NCBI RefSeq assembly: GCF_011745365.1 | Contig: NW_024468909.1 | Coordinates: 868,001-932,000, forward strand | Direction of reading: 5' to 3' | Length of the DNA: 64,000 nucleotides | Source: Cryphonectria parasitica EP155 | Lineage: Eukaryota > Ascomycota > Sordariomycetes > Diaporthales > Cryphonectriaceae | In this document: in pieces, positions 24,170-35,126 of the stretch | How positions within the stretch are numbered: position 1 is the first letter of the stretch | Layout: each line of letters opens with the position of its first letter | Program-made: the position numbers and the translations under genes | The notes under the pieces: model-generated | What the model was told of the DNA's origin: nothing | Database searches by the model: none | What the model saw: the letters and a program-made list of their open reading frames with translations, nothing else

Positions 24170-26218
24170 TTAAGACTCTTTAGCCAACTCCTGGTTGGGA
24201 GGATCAGGCTCGGTAGCAGGCTTGTCTGGCGTGCTTTCTATCTCGCCGTCCATCTCCAAGGGCTCCTCCTCCAGAGATCCCTGGAGGGTCGTAGGCGTAA
24301 AAGAAGCGCTGTCATTGTCGGGTCGTATAGGGTCATGTCCCTTGCCGCTGTTGCTCGCCGAAACCCCGATGGCAGTCCCGCCCTCTTCGATTTGCTTCTT
24401 CACGTCGCCCACGATTTTTTCGACCTCACTGATCTTACCGGTCGTCGACGTCGGGTCGACCTCCACACCGATATCCTTCCTATTCTGACTCTCGACCAGG
24501 GCCTCCTTGTCGAAGCGAACGATCATGCATGACAGGTTGTCGGTACTGAAGCGGGCAAGCGCGTGGTCTACCAGGAGCTTGGAGGCTGAGCTGGGGTCTT
24601 GGACATTGCGGACCAGGTCAACCGCTTCCTGGTCTGTGCAAACATCCCATAGCTATCGATCCGGTCTGTCAGTTTCTTTTCGCAGGATGAGGATGAAAAC
24701 GCAAAAGGAAGAACAAGAGAGAAAAGAACAAGAATAGAGGCAATGAGTACTTACACCATCGCATGCAATGATAATAAACTCGTCCATGTCCGGCTGGATG
24801 ACAGTCTCCGTGGTGTACGGGTGACCGGTGACAAGGTCCTTCATATAGGAGTCGCCAAGTGCCCGGGTGACTGCGAGCACACCGTTAACGCGATTGTTAA
24901 GGATCAATCCGCCCGCATTCGTGATGCGCTTTCCCTCGTTCTCGTCGCTGCCCTTGTGGTCATACGACAGGCGCAGGGCCTTGCCAAAGCGACACAAGAC
25001 GATCCGAGCATCTCCGACGTTGGCCGTGTACAGAACCCGCTGTCTCGATGCAGTGCCCTTGAGCTTGGCGCGCTCGGCCTCTGGATTCTGCTTGGACTCC
25101 GTATTCGCCTCGGTGCTGTCCGATGTCTTTTCGGGCACCTTTTCCGTGGCCTTGGCCAGCGCGGGCGCGATAGACTGAGAGCCGGTCTGGGAAACATTGC
25201 TGGGAACCCGGTCTTCCCAACGCAACACGGCGATGGCCGCGGTGCAGCCGCTGTTCTTGAGAGGTAGCTTCTCGAGCTGGGTGTCGACAGTAGTAAACGT
25301 CTGGTCCAGGAGCTCCGGTATGGCGGCATTCGGGTTCTTCTTGATGATGTCCTCAAGGATGATGTGCAGCTTCTTCCCACACCAGTCTGCTGCGAAGGTA
25401 CCGGCATGACCATCAAAGATAGCAAAGTAGCCATTGTCCGTCTCCAACATATCCTGCGCAGCCGACGCACAGCTGTCACCCGAGGCTTTCGACGATTTCG
25501 CGCCGCCCGCTTCCGAGGGCAAGGCCGGGGCAGGGGTATGCAGGAAGTTGTATAGGAAAGCATGGGTGTCCTCCATCGTCCGCCTACACTTCTTGTTCCT
25601 ATCCTCCCACACACCGACGCGAAAAGTAGACTTTGGGCCGGGAAGGGATTCGCCGGCAGCGTTGTTATGCTGGCCCTGGGGCACTGCAAGGGAAGGATCC
25701 TGCTTGCCCAACTTCTGAAGGGGCGTCTGCTGCGCGGGAGAGCCTAGATCACTATTGCTCCTACCCCCAACCTGGGCAAAATTGAGGGTGTTCTTCGCAC
25801 TCGCGATAAGACTGCTAGCCTTGCTGCTAACACCGCTACTCCGTCTCTTGGCCGCAGCGGCGCCGGTGCTGGGAGGACTGCCATTGCCGCTGCGCTTCTC
25901 GCCGCTTGCAACCTGATCCGTAGTCCTGATGGGCTTGGGCGGGGAGTCGCTGGAAGGCGAACCGGGAGCAGCGTTGGGACTGGTAGGGTCGTCCTCGGGC
26001 GAAGGCGACTTGCTGCTGGGCTTGGCAGTTGACTCGGGAGGAGAATTGCTGTCTGCCTTCTGCGCAGAGCCAGATGAGCCGCCGAACATCTTACTGAACA
26101 GCAGACCTCCTTGAGCGGAGAGACTGCGACGCTTGGATCCTGCCAGATTGTCTTGGGGAGGGGGGGAAGAGAGAGGAGAAATCAAGGGAGGTATGGGAGG
26201 TTTCGTGGGGCTGGGCAC
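24170..26218 (-). CDS. ptc1: Protein phosphatase 2C, Ptc1-type
   Basis: Metal-dependent Ser/Thr phosphatase; yeast Ptc1 damps MAPK pathways (HOG, cell wall) and acts in organelle inheritance. Two exons, 26218-24755 and 24652-24170, join at the conserved DGLWD motif. PP2C motifs seen: [26 protein letters not shown] (metal-binding Asp), [58 protein letters not shown] and the late [11 protein letters not shown] Ser/Pro-rich N-terminus (about 180 residues) and a long C-terminal tail after the core make it longer than yeast Ptc1. The 5' end is uncertain: the open frame begins with GTG after an upstream stop, and its first in-frame ATG is at 26089. Either translation starts at 26089, or an upstream exon splices into the AG just before 26218. 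Confidence 0.9.
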
Positions 26219-27615
26219 TTGGGCTCAGAGATGTGTGAGGCGAATGACGTTGTGGCTAACGTCAAAGCTGGTTTAACCGTCGTGTGCGCGCTGGCGTGAA
26301 TTCGCGGGGTTGACAGCTTGACTGTGGATAGCGGCTGTCAGGGTAGGTCCTGTAATCGAGAGGCTCAGGTCTGCGGTCAGCAATGGCCTTTCAGTATCTG
26401 GAGTCAGAGAGAAGAGAGACAGAGGACGTGGTCGATGATGAACGTCTTGTAGTAGGATGGCTATGGCGTAAGAAAGCAAGCCCAGTCCAGTAGTGCTGGG
26501 AAGGTGTGAGGGTCGAGGTCCCAAAAGGTGTCTGTCTGTCCCCCGCGGTTGCGACGGAACGGGGCGAGTCCACTGTAGGTATGGACTAGTGAGCTGCTAG
26601 CCCAGATCGGATGCATAGGGCAAATTCGCAAGACGCGAGCAGAATCACTGGAGGTTGATAAATAAATCATGCAAGAGCGAGACACATAAGTGTACGATAC
26701 TGGCGAGAGCGTCAAGTTTCCTTCCAAGGGCCAAGCCAGCAGGAAACAAAGTGTGTTTTCCCGTCACTGCTCAGTGCTTGCCTGACTTCGTGTTGGGCAG
26801 ACTTGCCAGAGCGTTTGTTACCTTTGTCTTAGGTACAGGGCGTTGTGGTGTTGGTTGGTGCAGACTGGGCAGCGGTACGTCATTGATAGCCTAGCCACAA
26901 CGGGTCAAAGTTGCAACTTGTAGGTGCAGGCCTACTACCCAAGCACGGCAAGCTATGGTAGGCGTACTGCACAGGTACAAGGCTCACAACCCAAGTGCAC
27001 AGGCACTTGCTTTTCTCAGATTTCGCGCTCGCTCGAGGGGCGCAAACGACGTGGGGTCTCGTGTGAGAAAATGATGTAATAAAGGTGTGGCAAGCATTGG
27101 GATACGGAGCAGCCAAGGTCTGATGACAACATCAGACAAAAGAACAATGCACCTGCTTGCAAATGGAAGCACAGGCAGGAATTGTCCAATGCACCAATGA
27201 CGGACTCACTTTCTCACACAACTTTAACTTTCAAGCAGTTTCAAGCACAAGCACAAGCAACGCATATCTCTCAGCGTTTTCCGCAGCAAGGCGTAGGTAG
27301 AAGTGATGGAGCTGATTTCAGGCTTCCCGCAAACCAGGATCAATCAATCAATGCTTGCATTGCGGTCCTTGACAAGCTCCAATCATACAAATGAATGCTC
27401 AACATTTCCAATGAGTTGTCCAATTCTCAAGTTGACACATGCCCTATGCTGGCAATATAATTCTTTTTGTAAAGGTATCAGCTGCGAGAAGCCGCTGCTG
27501 CTTCTTGGCGCGTATAGTAGGCGACCGGAACTCCACAGCATGTGCAAGAAGACCGTCCGGCATTTGGCTACAGAACACGAATTCCCATATTCAAGAACCG
27601 ACCGTCCAACCGCTG
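26219..27615. other. Upstream region of the Ptc1 gene / 3' side of vps2
   Basis: No independent gene recognised. It should contain the phosphatase promoter and possibly an unassigned first exon of that gene. No ATG exon with a clean donor was found by eye. Confidence 0.55.
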
Positions 27616-28533
27616 TCATCTTCTCAGGCTGTCCAGTCGAGCTTGGAGGTCATCGTCGCCGGGGTCAAGCCCACCACCGCTTGGGACCGCTTGAGCAACC
27701 CGGCCCTCCGCCACGGCGGTTGTCTGGAGGCCGGATGGTGTCTCGCCCATCTGATAGAACACCACGTTAGTCCCATGCTCAAGGGCTGCTTCTTGATATT
27801 GTCACTCACCGATTGACTCAGATCGACCCCGATCTCCTCGAGGACTTGTTCCACGACCTCGTCCCCTTCTTCTTCGACACCGGTGTCCATCGCGTCATCA
27901 ATCGCGATGTCCACCATCTCTTGCCGCTGGTCCATAATGTCGTTCTCTCTCTCGAACTCCATGGCTATCCTCTGTAGTTGTGGGAGGTTCATGCTCTTGT
28001 TCATGCTGCCGAGGGCGACAGTAGCGCCTTTCATAGCTTGCATCATCTGCTCGTTCGTCCGATAGGTCTGGGGGGAACTAAGTCAGCGAGGTGACCTGCT
28101 GCTCAGGGTGAGTTGGCCGGTATCGTACCTGTAGGCGCAGAGAGATCTTCTGCAGCTGGCTCCGCATGCCGTAAAACTTCTCGATATACCTGGGGGCCAT
28201 CATCAACCTATGGTCAAGATTATCGGTGTTGCCCAGCAGTCGTACCTCCTCGTCCGCACGAGATCCTTCGCCTGGATCTTGGCCGCGCCCATCTGATTCT
28301 TCTGTGCGTTCTGCTTGATCTGTGTGACCAGCGTCTTCTCCTGTTTCTCCAGCTTCACTCGGACCTGGTCAAGCTCGCGGATGGCCTTGTCGAGCATTCG
28401 CTGGTTCTTGCGTAGACGCTCGGCGGGCGTCATGCGCTTTCCGAAGGCCCATTCTAGGATCTGCCCGTTACATGTGGTGATCAGAGCAAGTCAACTTCCT
28501 AGATCTCTCGAGTAGCTCGTAACTCACGTTCAT
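27616..28533 (-). CDS. vps2: ESCRT-III subunit Vps2 (Did4/CHMP2)
   Basis: Forms the ESCRT-III filament with Vps24 that sorts cargo into multivesicular bodies and recruits Vps4. Five exons join in frame to 224 residues: 28533-28528, 28460-28246, 28189-28129, 28067-27810 and 27750-27616. The first coding exon is only six nucleotides (ATG AAC), giving the conserved start MNILEWAFGKRMTP. The basic N-terminal helix (RLRKNQRMLDKAIRELD), KVQAKDLVRTR-like block, MNLPQLQRIAMEFE and the acidic autoinhibitory helices match yeast Vps2. The C-terminus (DDDLQARLDSLRR) is a MIM1 motif for Vps4 MIT binding. Length equals the family norm. Nearby fungal Vps2 proteins share the ILEWAFGK start, which supports the micro-exon. 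Confidence 0.94.
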
Positions 28534-29253
28534 GATATCTACAACAACGGCGGTCCCGCTGATAAAGATCAACTGATAACGTGCTCGAGCTCGTCAGAGC
28601 AAGTGCCTCGGGAGGTGAGCGCGGAGAGACAACCGATGTCGTATCGATCTCGAGATAGCCCGTAGAAAGCGAATTACACTCTCCGCAATATGTTGTCTGG
28701 ATCTTTAGTGGCGGTGATACGTAAGAAGTGAATCTTGGAGGGGATGGGCAGGTGTCATTTGACGACATGCAGCCTGCTGTTGAATCAAGGTGCCCAAGCC
28801 ATGTTCGACTTGGCGCTGTCAGGACAAGCCCCTACCCTGCACCAACAGCGCTAAGCGGGCAGGCAAGCCACCTAGCAGTGAAAGTCCAGTGCTAGAATTC
28901 TACTACGTTGGGTGGTTAGGTAATCGATTTCTCGAAGTCTGGGGATGGGGACAGGCCTGGGCAGGGCCTGGATGTAACGGAAGGCGGAGGCGAATTGACT
29001 GGCTGTTGGAAGCCAAAACTGGGTGGCCCTGGAGGAGCAACTTTACTTTTTTACAGGGCATGCATCGCGCGCATGTGAGTGCATGAATTTGTGGAACGGA
29101 TCCTCGTCCTGGCCCAACTCCATCCGCCGACCAAAAAATAGAGTCACCAGTTTTCATCTTTGCCCCCCCCCCCTTCATTCTTTCCTTCTTCCCTCCACAT
29201 CATTCCCTTCTCTTCCTCAATTCATCACATCAGATGGACGTGCACGATCCAAA
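28534..29253. other. Divergent promoter of vps2 and fzo1
   Basis: A 720-bp shared upstream region between two head-to-head genes. It has an 11-C run at 29163-29173 and a pyrimidine-rich leader before the mitofusin start. Confidence 0.7.
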
Positions 29254-29257
29254 ATGA
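29234..29257 (+). promoter_or_regulatory. 7-codon upstream ORF overlapping the fzo1 start codon
   Basis: ATG at 29234 opens a frame of seven sense codons (MDVHDPK) ending in TGA at 29255-29257. This overlaps the main ATG (29254-29256) as ATGA, in a different frame. The geometry suits termination-coupled reinitiation or start-site repression; function is inferred. Confidence 0.6.
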
Positions 29258-32080
29258 GTCAAGACTATTTCAGCGACAAGGGCAAGTCGCCGGCGCGGCA
29301 AGTCGACGACGAGACGACTTCATCCTCCAATTCCGATGACGTCGCGAACCATAGCCGCTCACCAACCATCAACACCAACAACAACAACGGTGGCCTGCTC
29401 CCGGCCTTCGCGACCATCGGCTCTGGGTCAACGTCCAAGTACGGCGCGCAGCTCCAGGAGATGATCGAGAGGGACTCTGGCTATGGTGGGTCTATCGCCA
29501 GCGGACCCGTGGGCAACGCGCTGATGCCGGACACGCCAGCCTGGGAAAATGCGACACACGCCGACACGCCACCCCGCTCGGCGGTTGCTGACCGGCGGCT
29601 TCAGACCAGCGCCGTGCATCAGCTGTGGTACAATCAGCAACGAGGGGTTCTCAATCGGGCTATCAACAAGGTCATTGACCTCCTCACCGAGCTGCAGGAT
29701 GAGAACGCGAAATGGCCTGCCCACTACCCATCGGTCCAGCGAAATGAGATCGACTCCACTTCCTCTTCCCCGACGAGACCTGAGTTCCGACACCATTTCT
29801 CGAATCTCGATGACTTTGCTGCCTCAGCCCACAGATCACCCCCGCCACCGATCAGGCGTGCGATGACGTCCCTGGAGGATCATGCTGAGTCAAGCAAGGT
29901 AGCCGAGAAGAGACTCGGGGCAGAGCCACGGCTTGTTACGCCTCAGATTGCTCAAGAGTTTTCTATATTGAAACTGGATCTGAAATTGGGGTCTCTGCAC
30001 CAGACGCAGCTGGTCCACTCGCTGGAGAAGGGATCGATCGCGTCCCTGCTCGACGGCAAGATCAGCTCCAGCATCGCACACCTCCTTAAACTACGGGAAC
30101 GGATAGAAGATACCGCGAGCAAAGTCCTCATCACGGGAGACCTCAACGCTGGGAAGTCGACCTTCTGCAATGCCCTGCTGAGGAGGAAGGTTCTACCGGA
30201 AGACCAGCAGCCTTGCACGAGCATCTTCTGCGAGGTCTTGGACTACAAGGAGAACAGCAACGTCGAGGAGGTCCACGCGGTCCACAAGGATGCCATCTAC
30301 GATCGGAACGACGAGACAACCTACGACGTTTACACCTTGGCTCAGCTCGAGGACATCGTCATCGATAACGATGCCTATCTGATGTGCAAGGTCTACGTGA
30401 GGGAGGTGCGGTCCCTCGACGAGTCCTTGCTGAATAATGGCGTGGTGGATATAGCACTTATCGATGCGCCTGGTCTCAACTCAGACACAACCAAGACCAC
30501 CGCCGTCTTTGCCCGGCAGGAGGAGATTGACGTTGTTGTCTTCGTGGTCTCTGCCGCCAATCACTTCACACAGTCGGCGAAGGAATTCCTGTGGGCCGCA
30601 GCAGCAGAGAAGGCTTATCTCTTTATCGTGGTCAACGGCTTTGACATGATCAGAGATCAACGGCGATGTCAGAAGATGATCCTCGACCAAGTTTCTGGCA
30701 TAAGCCCGAGGACGCACAAGGAGTCAGCCGAGCTTGTCCACTTTGTATCAAGCAACGCGATACCAATGATGCCTACACCACCAGGTGGACCAGGTGGCGA
30801 TGGGAGCGGCAGCTCAAGTGGAGGAGGCGGCGGTGATGACCCTAGCGATCCGAAGGGTAAAGGCAAGGACAAAGAGAAGATGCGGGACTTCCAGAACCTG
30901 GAGCAGTCCCTGCGGAGGTTCGTCCTGGAGAAACGAGCACGTTCGAAGCTTGCTCCGGCCAAGCATTATTTGCTCAATATTCTGGCCGACGTCAACTCCT
31001 TGGCGACGGTAAATGCTGAGGTCGCCCAGTCCGAGGTGGACCGTGTGGGCAAAGAGTTACGGGAGATCGAACCCCAGCTCGAGGCCAGCAAGAAGGCTCA
31101 GAGCAAGATCACGGACGAGGTCAACCAGACCATTGACGAGACATGCGACGACGTCTACCAGCACACCCGCGGCAGTCTTAACGAGGCCATTGCGCATGCG
31201 GACGAGAACATCAACGTTCCTTATCCTGGACTGTTCCAGGCCTTTGACTACGCTGAAGAGCTGAAGGAGGCTATGTTGCAAGGCATCCAGGCTTGTGTGA
31301 GCAATTGCGAGGAATACGCACGCGGACAGGCTGTTGGTGGTGTCAACGCCATCAAGCAGCTCGGTATCTTGCATCTGGGCAATGAGTATGCCGGACTCAA
31401 CTTCCATCCAGACGTCATGTTCCGGCGCAGACGTGACGTTCTGGCTAAGCAGATTGACGTGCCGACCGAGCTCTTTGATTTTGTTGACTGGTCAACCATC
31501 ATGCAACGACAAGAGAAGGTGGCCGGCACGGGTATGGCACTCACTGTGGCTACGACCGTCGGCATGCAGGTTGTCGGTGGATACAGCTGGATGGACCATG
31601 CCTTCAGCGCTGCTCGAATCGTTGGCAACGATAATCTGCGCCGGATAATTGTCCCTGGCTTGGTTCTTGCAGGTATGTACTTCCAGCTCACCACTTAACT
31701 TCATAAATCTGTACTGACAACTGTCCATAGCCGCCGCAGCCGCAGTTTATGTCCTCAACCAGATCCCCCAATCTCTGCCCCACCGCCTTTCCAACAAGAT
31801 CTCAGCACAGCTGACCGCTATGGAGTATGTGCACAACAACGCACAACGCATCTCAGGCTCCGTCCGCAAGGTCCTACACACGCCCAAGGACCATGTCGTC
31901 TTCAACCTAAATCGCTCGGTGGAGCAACTGGGCCAGCGTCGCGAGGAGACGCTCAAGGTCAAGAAGGAGAGCCACGACGCACTGCGGTACTTCACGAACC
32001 TGGTCCGCAACAGTGCAGACCAGAAAGCGCAGGTCGAAGGTGTGGACCTCGAAGGCGTTCCCGCCGCGGCGGCGATGTAG
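29254..32080 (+). CDS. fzo1: Mitofusin, outer-membrane fusion GTPase Fzo1
   Basis: Dynamin-related GTPase that tethers and fuses mitochondrial outer membranes. Exons 29254-31672 and 31731-32080 join in frame to 922 residues. Residues 1 to about 240 are a polar, Ser-rich N-terminus with a heptad-like stretch (LNRAINKVIDLLTELQDE). GTPase motifs: G1 TGDLNAGKST (about residue 293), G2 in a QQPCTS segment, G3 DAPGLN (about 404) and G4 VNGFD (about 460). A Gly/Ser-rich insert follows near residue 520, then coiled-coil. Two hydrophobic segments near residues 755-775 and 798-816 are the hairpin anchor, followed by a C-terminal heptad repeat (SVEQLGQRREETLKVKKE). Size and order match fungal Fzo1. The open frame extends upstream to 29023 without ATG conservation, so MSQDYFSDKG is chosen as start. 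Confidence 0.95.
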
Positions 32081-32927
32081 CCAGCTCTTTGGGACGTGAC
32101 TCTTAGCTAGGTGGCATGATGGTTGTCACGCAAGTCCTCATCAGAGCTCTGACATGACGGCTTGGGGTGGGCTGAGAAAGAAAAATGAAGAAAAGAAAAA
32201 CAAAATGAGAAAAGGAAAAACGTTCAATACCCCTCTCTACACAAGTCGGATCGACTACTGGTAGCCTTTTATAACTTTGATAGCAACATCCCACGGCGTT
32301 CTAGAGCATATGAAAACCGCATGAATTGATTACATCCTTAGGCACGATGTGTGTGCTCTGATCTTCTGAGGCTGGCATGTGCGTAGACTTTTGAAGATGT
32401 TGTGTTGATAGACATGAGGTTTCAAGAATGTACAACGCCAGCTAGAATGCGTGATGATCAAGCAGACTCCACTTCGAGTCGTGTTGATACCACAAAACAT
32501 CTAGTATGGAACACACTGGGCCGACAAGCGGTTCCCACGGACAGATCAACACAAGCACAGACGAACAGTCTTCATGTGGACGAGCTTCAAGAGCTCCGAG
32601 GTTCGAAAAAGTCAAAACTCCATTTCCATATTGACCGATTGCCTCTGGCCGTTCCGAGCCGAGGTCTTATGCAAGTATACACGAGGGCCTCTCATTTCAG
32701 CCCTTTCATAGACAAGAGAAAGATAGAGAAGAGTTCCTTTTCCCCAGACATCCAGTCCCCCATATGCGGAATGTGTGATGGCTTAGATGTTACCAATACA
32801 GAACATCGACACAATCAGAAGGGAAGAGAGAGAAGAACGAAGAAAGAATTCCACCTCCCTTCTCAACCGTTGCATCACATCATCATCAAACTACTAAATA
32901 AAGAGCCCCTACATCTAAGATTCTCCT
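32081..32927. other. Convergent 3' spacer of fzo1 and tom22
   Basis: Only 3' UTR-like AT-richer sequence was seen; the 205-codon frame over it has no coding character. Confidence 0.65.
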
Positions 32928-33607
32928 TCACAGCGCAGGCCTCGCCTGCACACCGCCCTCCTTGCCGAGGGCGTCTCCAATCCTGTCTGCAGTGCTGCCG
33001 TCCGCGCCGCCGGCGGTGAGAAGATCTTGACCCTGCTCGCGCTGGCGCATCTCCTGCTCCATGGCGATCATCTGCTGCTCCTCTGCCCAGCACAGGGCGA
33101 AGGGGACACCGATCAGCAGGGCGGAGACGGAGATGGACCACATGGAGCGACCGGCGAAGAAAAGGACGCCGGTAATGACGCGGCGGGTAGTCTGGTACTT
33201 TCCGTAGAACCAGGAGCGGGTGGTTGGGGGGATGATGTCGCGGAGGGCTAAGAGGCGGTCCGCGAGGGTCTCGGCGGTAGGGTCGAAGTCTGAGTCGTTG
33301 GAGATCTCGGAGTCTGTGAGGAGAAGGGAGGGAGAATCGTTAGCAAATTGGTGGCTAGACCAAATGATTGAGACAGAGAGCTGGCAGCGTGGTGGTAAGA
33401 CCAAGGGTGAAGGTGAGGGTGAAGCTGCGACTGATGCTGAAGGGTGCATCTCGAAATTTTGCAATTGCGTCACTACGACGCAGGTGAAACTGCAGAAGAA
33501 CAGCCGCGGGAGTGCTCACCAGTGTCGGTGTAATCGCCATCCTCCTCCTCAGGGCCAGGCTGGCGCTTCTGGAACTCCTCATCCTCAACCTCGACAAGCT
33601 GGACCAT
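32928..33607 (-). CDS. tom22: Mitochondrial import receptor subunit Tom22
   Basis: Central receptor and organiser of the TOM complex in the mitochondrial outer membrane. Exons 33607-33520 and 33313-32928 join in frame to 157 residues, starting MVQLVEVEDEEF. The cytosolic N-terminus is strongly acidic (EEEDGDYTDTDSEISNDSDFD), as needed for presequence binding. It is followed by LADRLLALRDIIPPTTRSWFYGKY and a single C-terminal transmembrane segment (SMWSISVSALLIGVPFALCWA), and then a short intermembrane-space tail rich in Gln/Glu. Length and order match Neurospora Tom22. The start codon chosen is the one aligned with known Tom22 N-termini; an in-frame open stretch continues 114 codons upstream to an ATG at 33949 (listed separately). 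Tail-proximal Pro and TM are intact. Confidence 0.94.
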
Positions 33608-33949
33608 CTTGAAGGCCTGTACTTTTGCTTCGGCACGTAGATACTGTTGTTGTAAGTCGTGCAGAACTCGGAATGCTCTTGACAATGCCTCGAGATAGCT
33701 GGGCGGCGCAGAGGCGTTGTCTCGTTGTCGCGACTGGAAGAGACCTGCGTCGACTTCGCACTGGAAGGGAACTGGGCTCGCGAGGCGTCTGGCGAGGGGA
33801 GAGAGCTGGTCGTAGGATGTGGGAAGGTGACCAAAGGGAAACGTCCGCTTGAGTTGACGTAGGGCAAATACTTTGAGCACTTGCTGCTCAAAAGGCGTCA
33901 AATTCTTGAGCAGGGGGCGCTGATCCATGTTGCGCACGGACCTCATCAT
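33608..33949 (-). other. In-frame upstream open reading frame fused to tom22
   Basis: Reading upstream from the Tom22 start, the frame stays open for 114 codons to an ATG at 33949 (MMRSVRNMDQRPLLKNLTPF). The sequence is basic and amphipathic, with EQQVLKVFALRQLKRTFPF and a helical RAFRVLHDLQQQYLRAEAKV segment. I do not recognise a family. It could be 5' UTR open by chance, an N-terminally extended Tom22 isoform, or a coding exon of its own. Confidence 0.4.
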
Positions 33950-35126
33950 GGTAGGTGCAAAGTTGGTGTAAAATGATTGGCAGATTCAGAGGTGGTCTGT
34001 GCGGTCCAGACTTGGTGACGACTTCCAATTAATGAGAAGAGGCACATGGAAGGAGCAGATGATGGCTACATTCTTGTGTTAGATACTCTACAAGTTAAGT
34101 TGAGGTATTCAATCGGGATCATAATATATCTCCTTGTGGTTCGGTTTGTTTATTCCTCTAAGGTCAATCACTGGATCCCAAAAAAGAGTCCACCAAGGCA
34201 AGGTCTGCACCAGCCTCAGATGAGCTGGCTGCCCTCGAATGATGCTTGTACTTCTGGTCACTGCTGATCAACATGACACTACTCTCTCAGGGTGCATATA
34301 ACTATGACTATGATAGAAAAACACAATCAAACCTCAGTAGGTGTTTCCCTAGAACATCTGCTTGAGGAACTTGGCGGCTGGCTATATAGAGAACAATTTC
34401 CTCACAGCGAAACAACCATCTCAAAACAATCATTATTCAGCAACAAACCTTCATGCCCACCTCAAGAGGGCATGTTCTCCAGCTTTGAAAGACTCCTTTT
34501 GTGATCCTTTATACCTCACAATAATGGGGTATACTCGAGTCTTTTTTTCACGATTACACAGTTCCATGTTCTCATCGAGATCGGTGGATTCTTCAAGACA
34601 TATCAAACGTTATCATAACTTGAATCTAGCTTGCGTCCGTCTTCCTTCGAAGCTCACTCTAGACACGCAACAGTCATTTTCCTAGCGTCATCCAAAGTAC
34701 CAAACATTGATCGGTCTGGATGTGTGTTAAGTAACGATCCGAAACTCAGCCTTGCAAGGAGAGTTCAGAGCTGCTATGCTTAATTCACAGCTGGGACAGA
34801 CAGCCATGAGATGAACTCTCAAATCCAGGCAAACTGACCTCAAGAAACCTGATGCAAATTCCCGAACCTCGGACTTCTGGGAGACACACGAAATTCGAAG
34901 GAGGGTTTAATTTTTCCAGAGTTGCTTTTAGCTTCTCTCGTATTACGTTGATCACACTTGCTCAAGCCACACTATCGATCTCATGCGCACGTACTTTGTA
35001 TAAATTTGCAGACTATTCATTGACATGTTCCCCCCGCGCATCTTATCTGATGTAATGTGCATCTGTAGCACCTGACATATCGGCCATACTATTTCGAGAC
35101 TGCCACACCTCGATACAAGGAATCTC
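33950..35126. other. AT-richer spacer, no recognised gene
   Basis: Visibly AT-richer than the flanking genes, with short frames only. Nothing resembling a transposase or a degraded known gene was identified by eye. Confidence 0.55.

Noticed and set aside
33950..35126. Possible RIP-degraded transposon in the AT-richer spacer
   Set aside because: No transposase, reverse transcriptase or terminal repeats could be traced; base composition alone is not enough.
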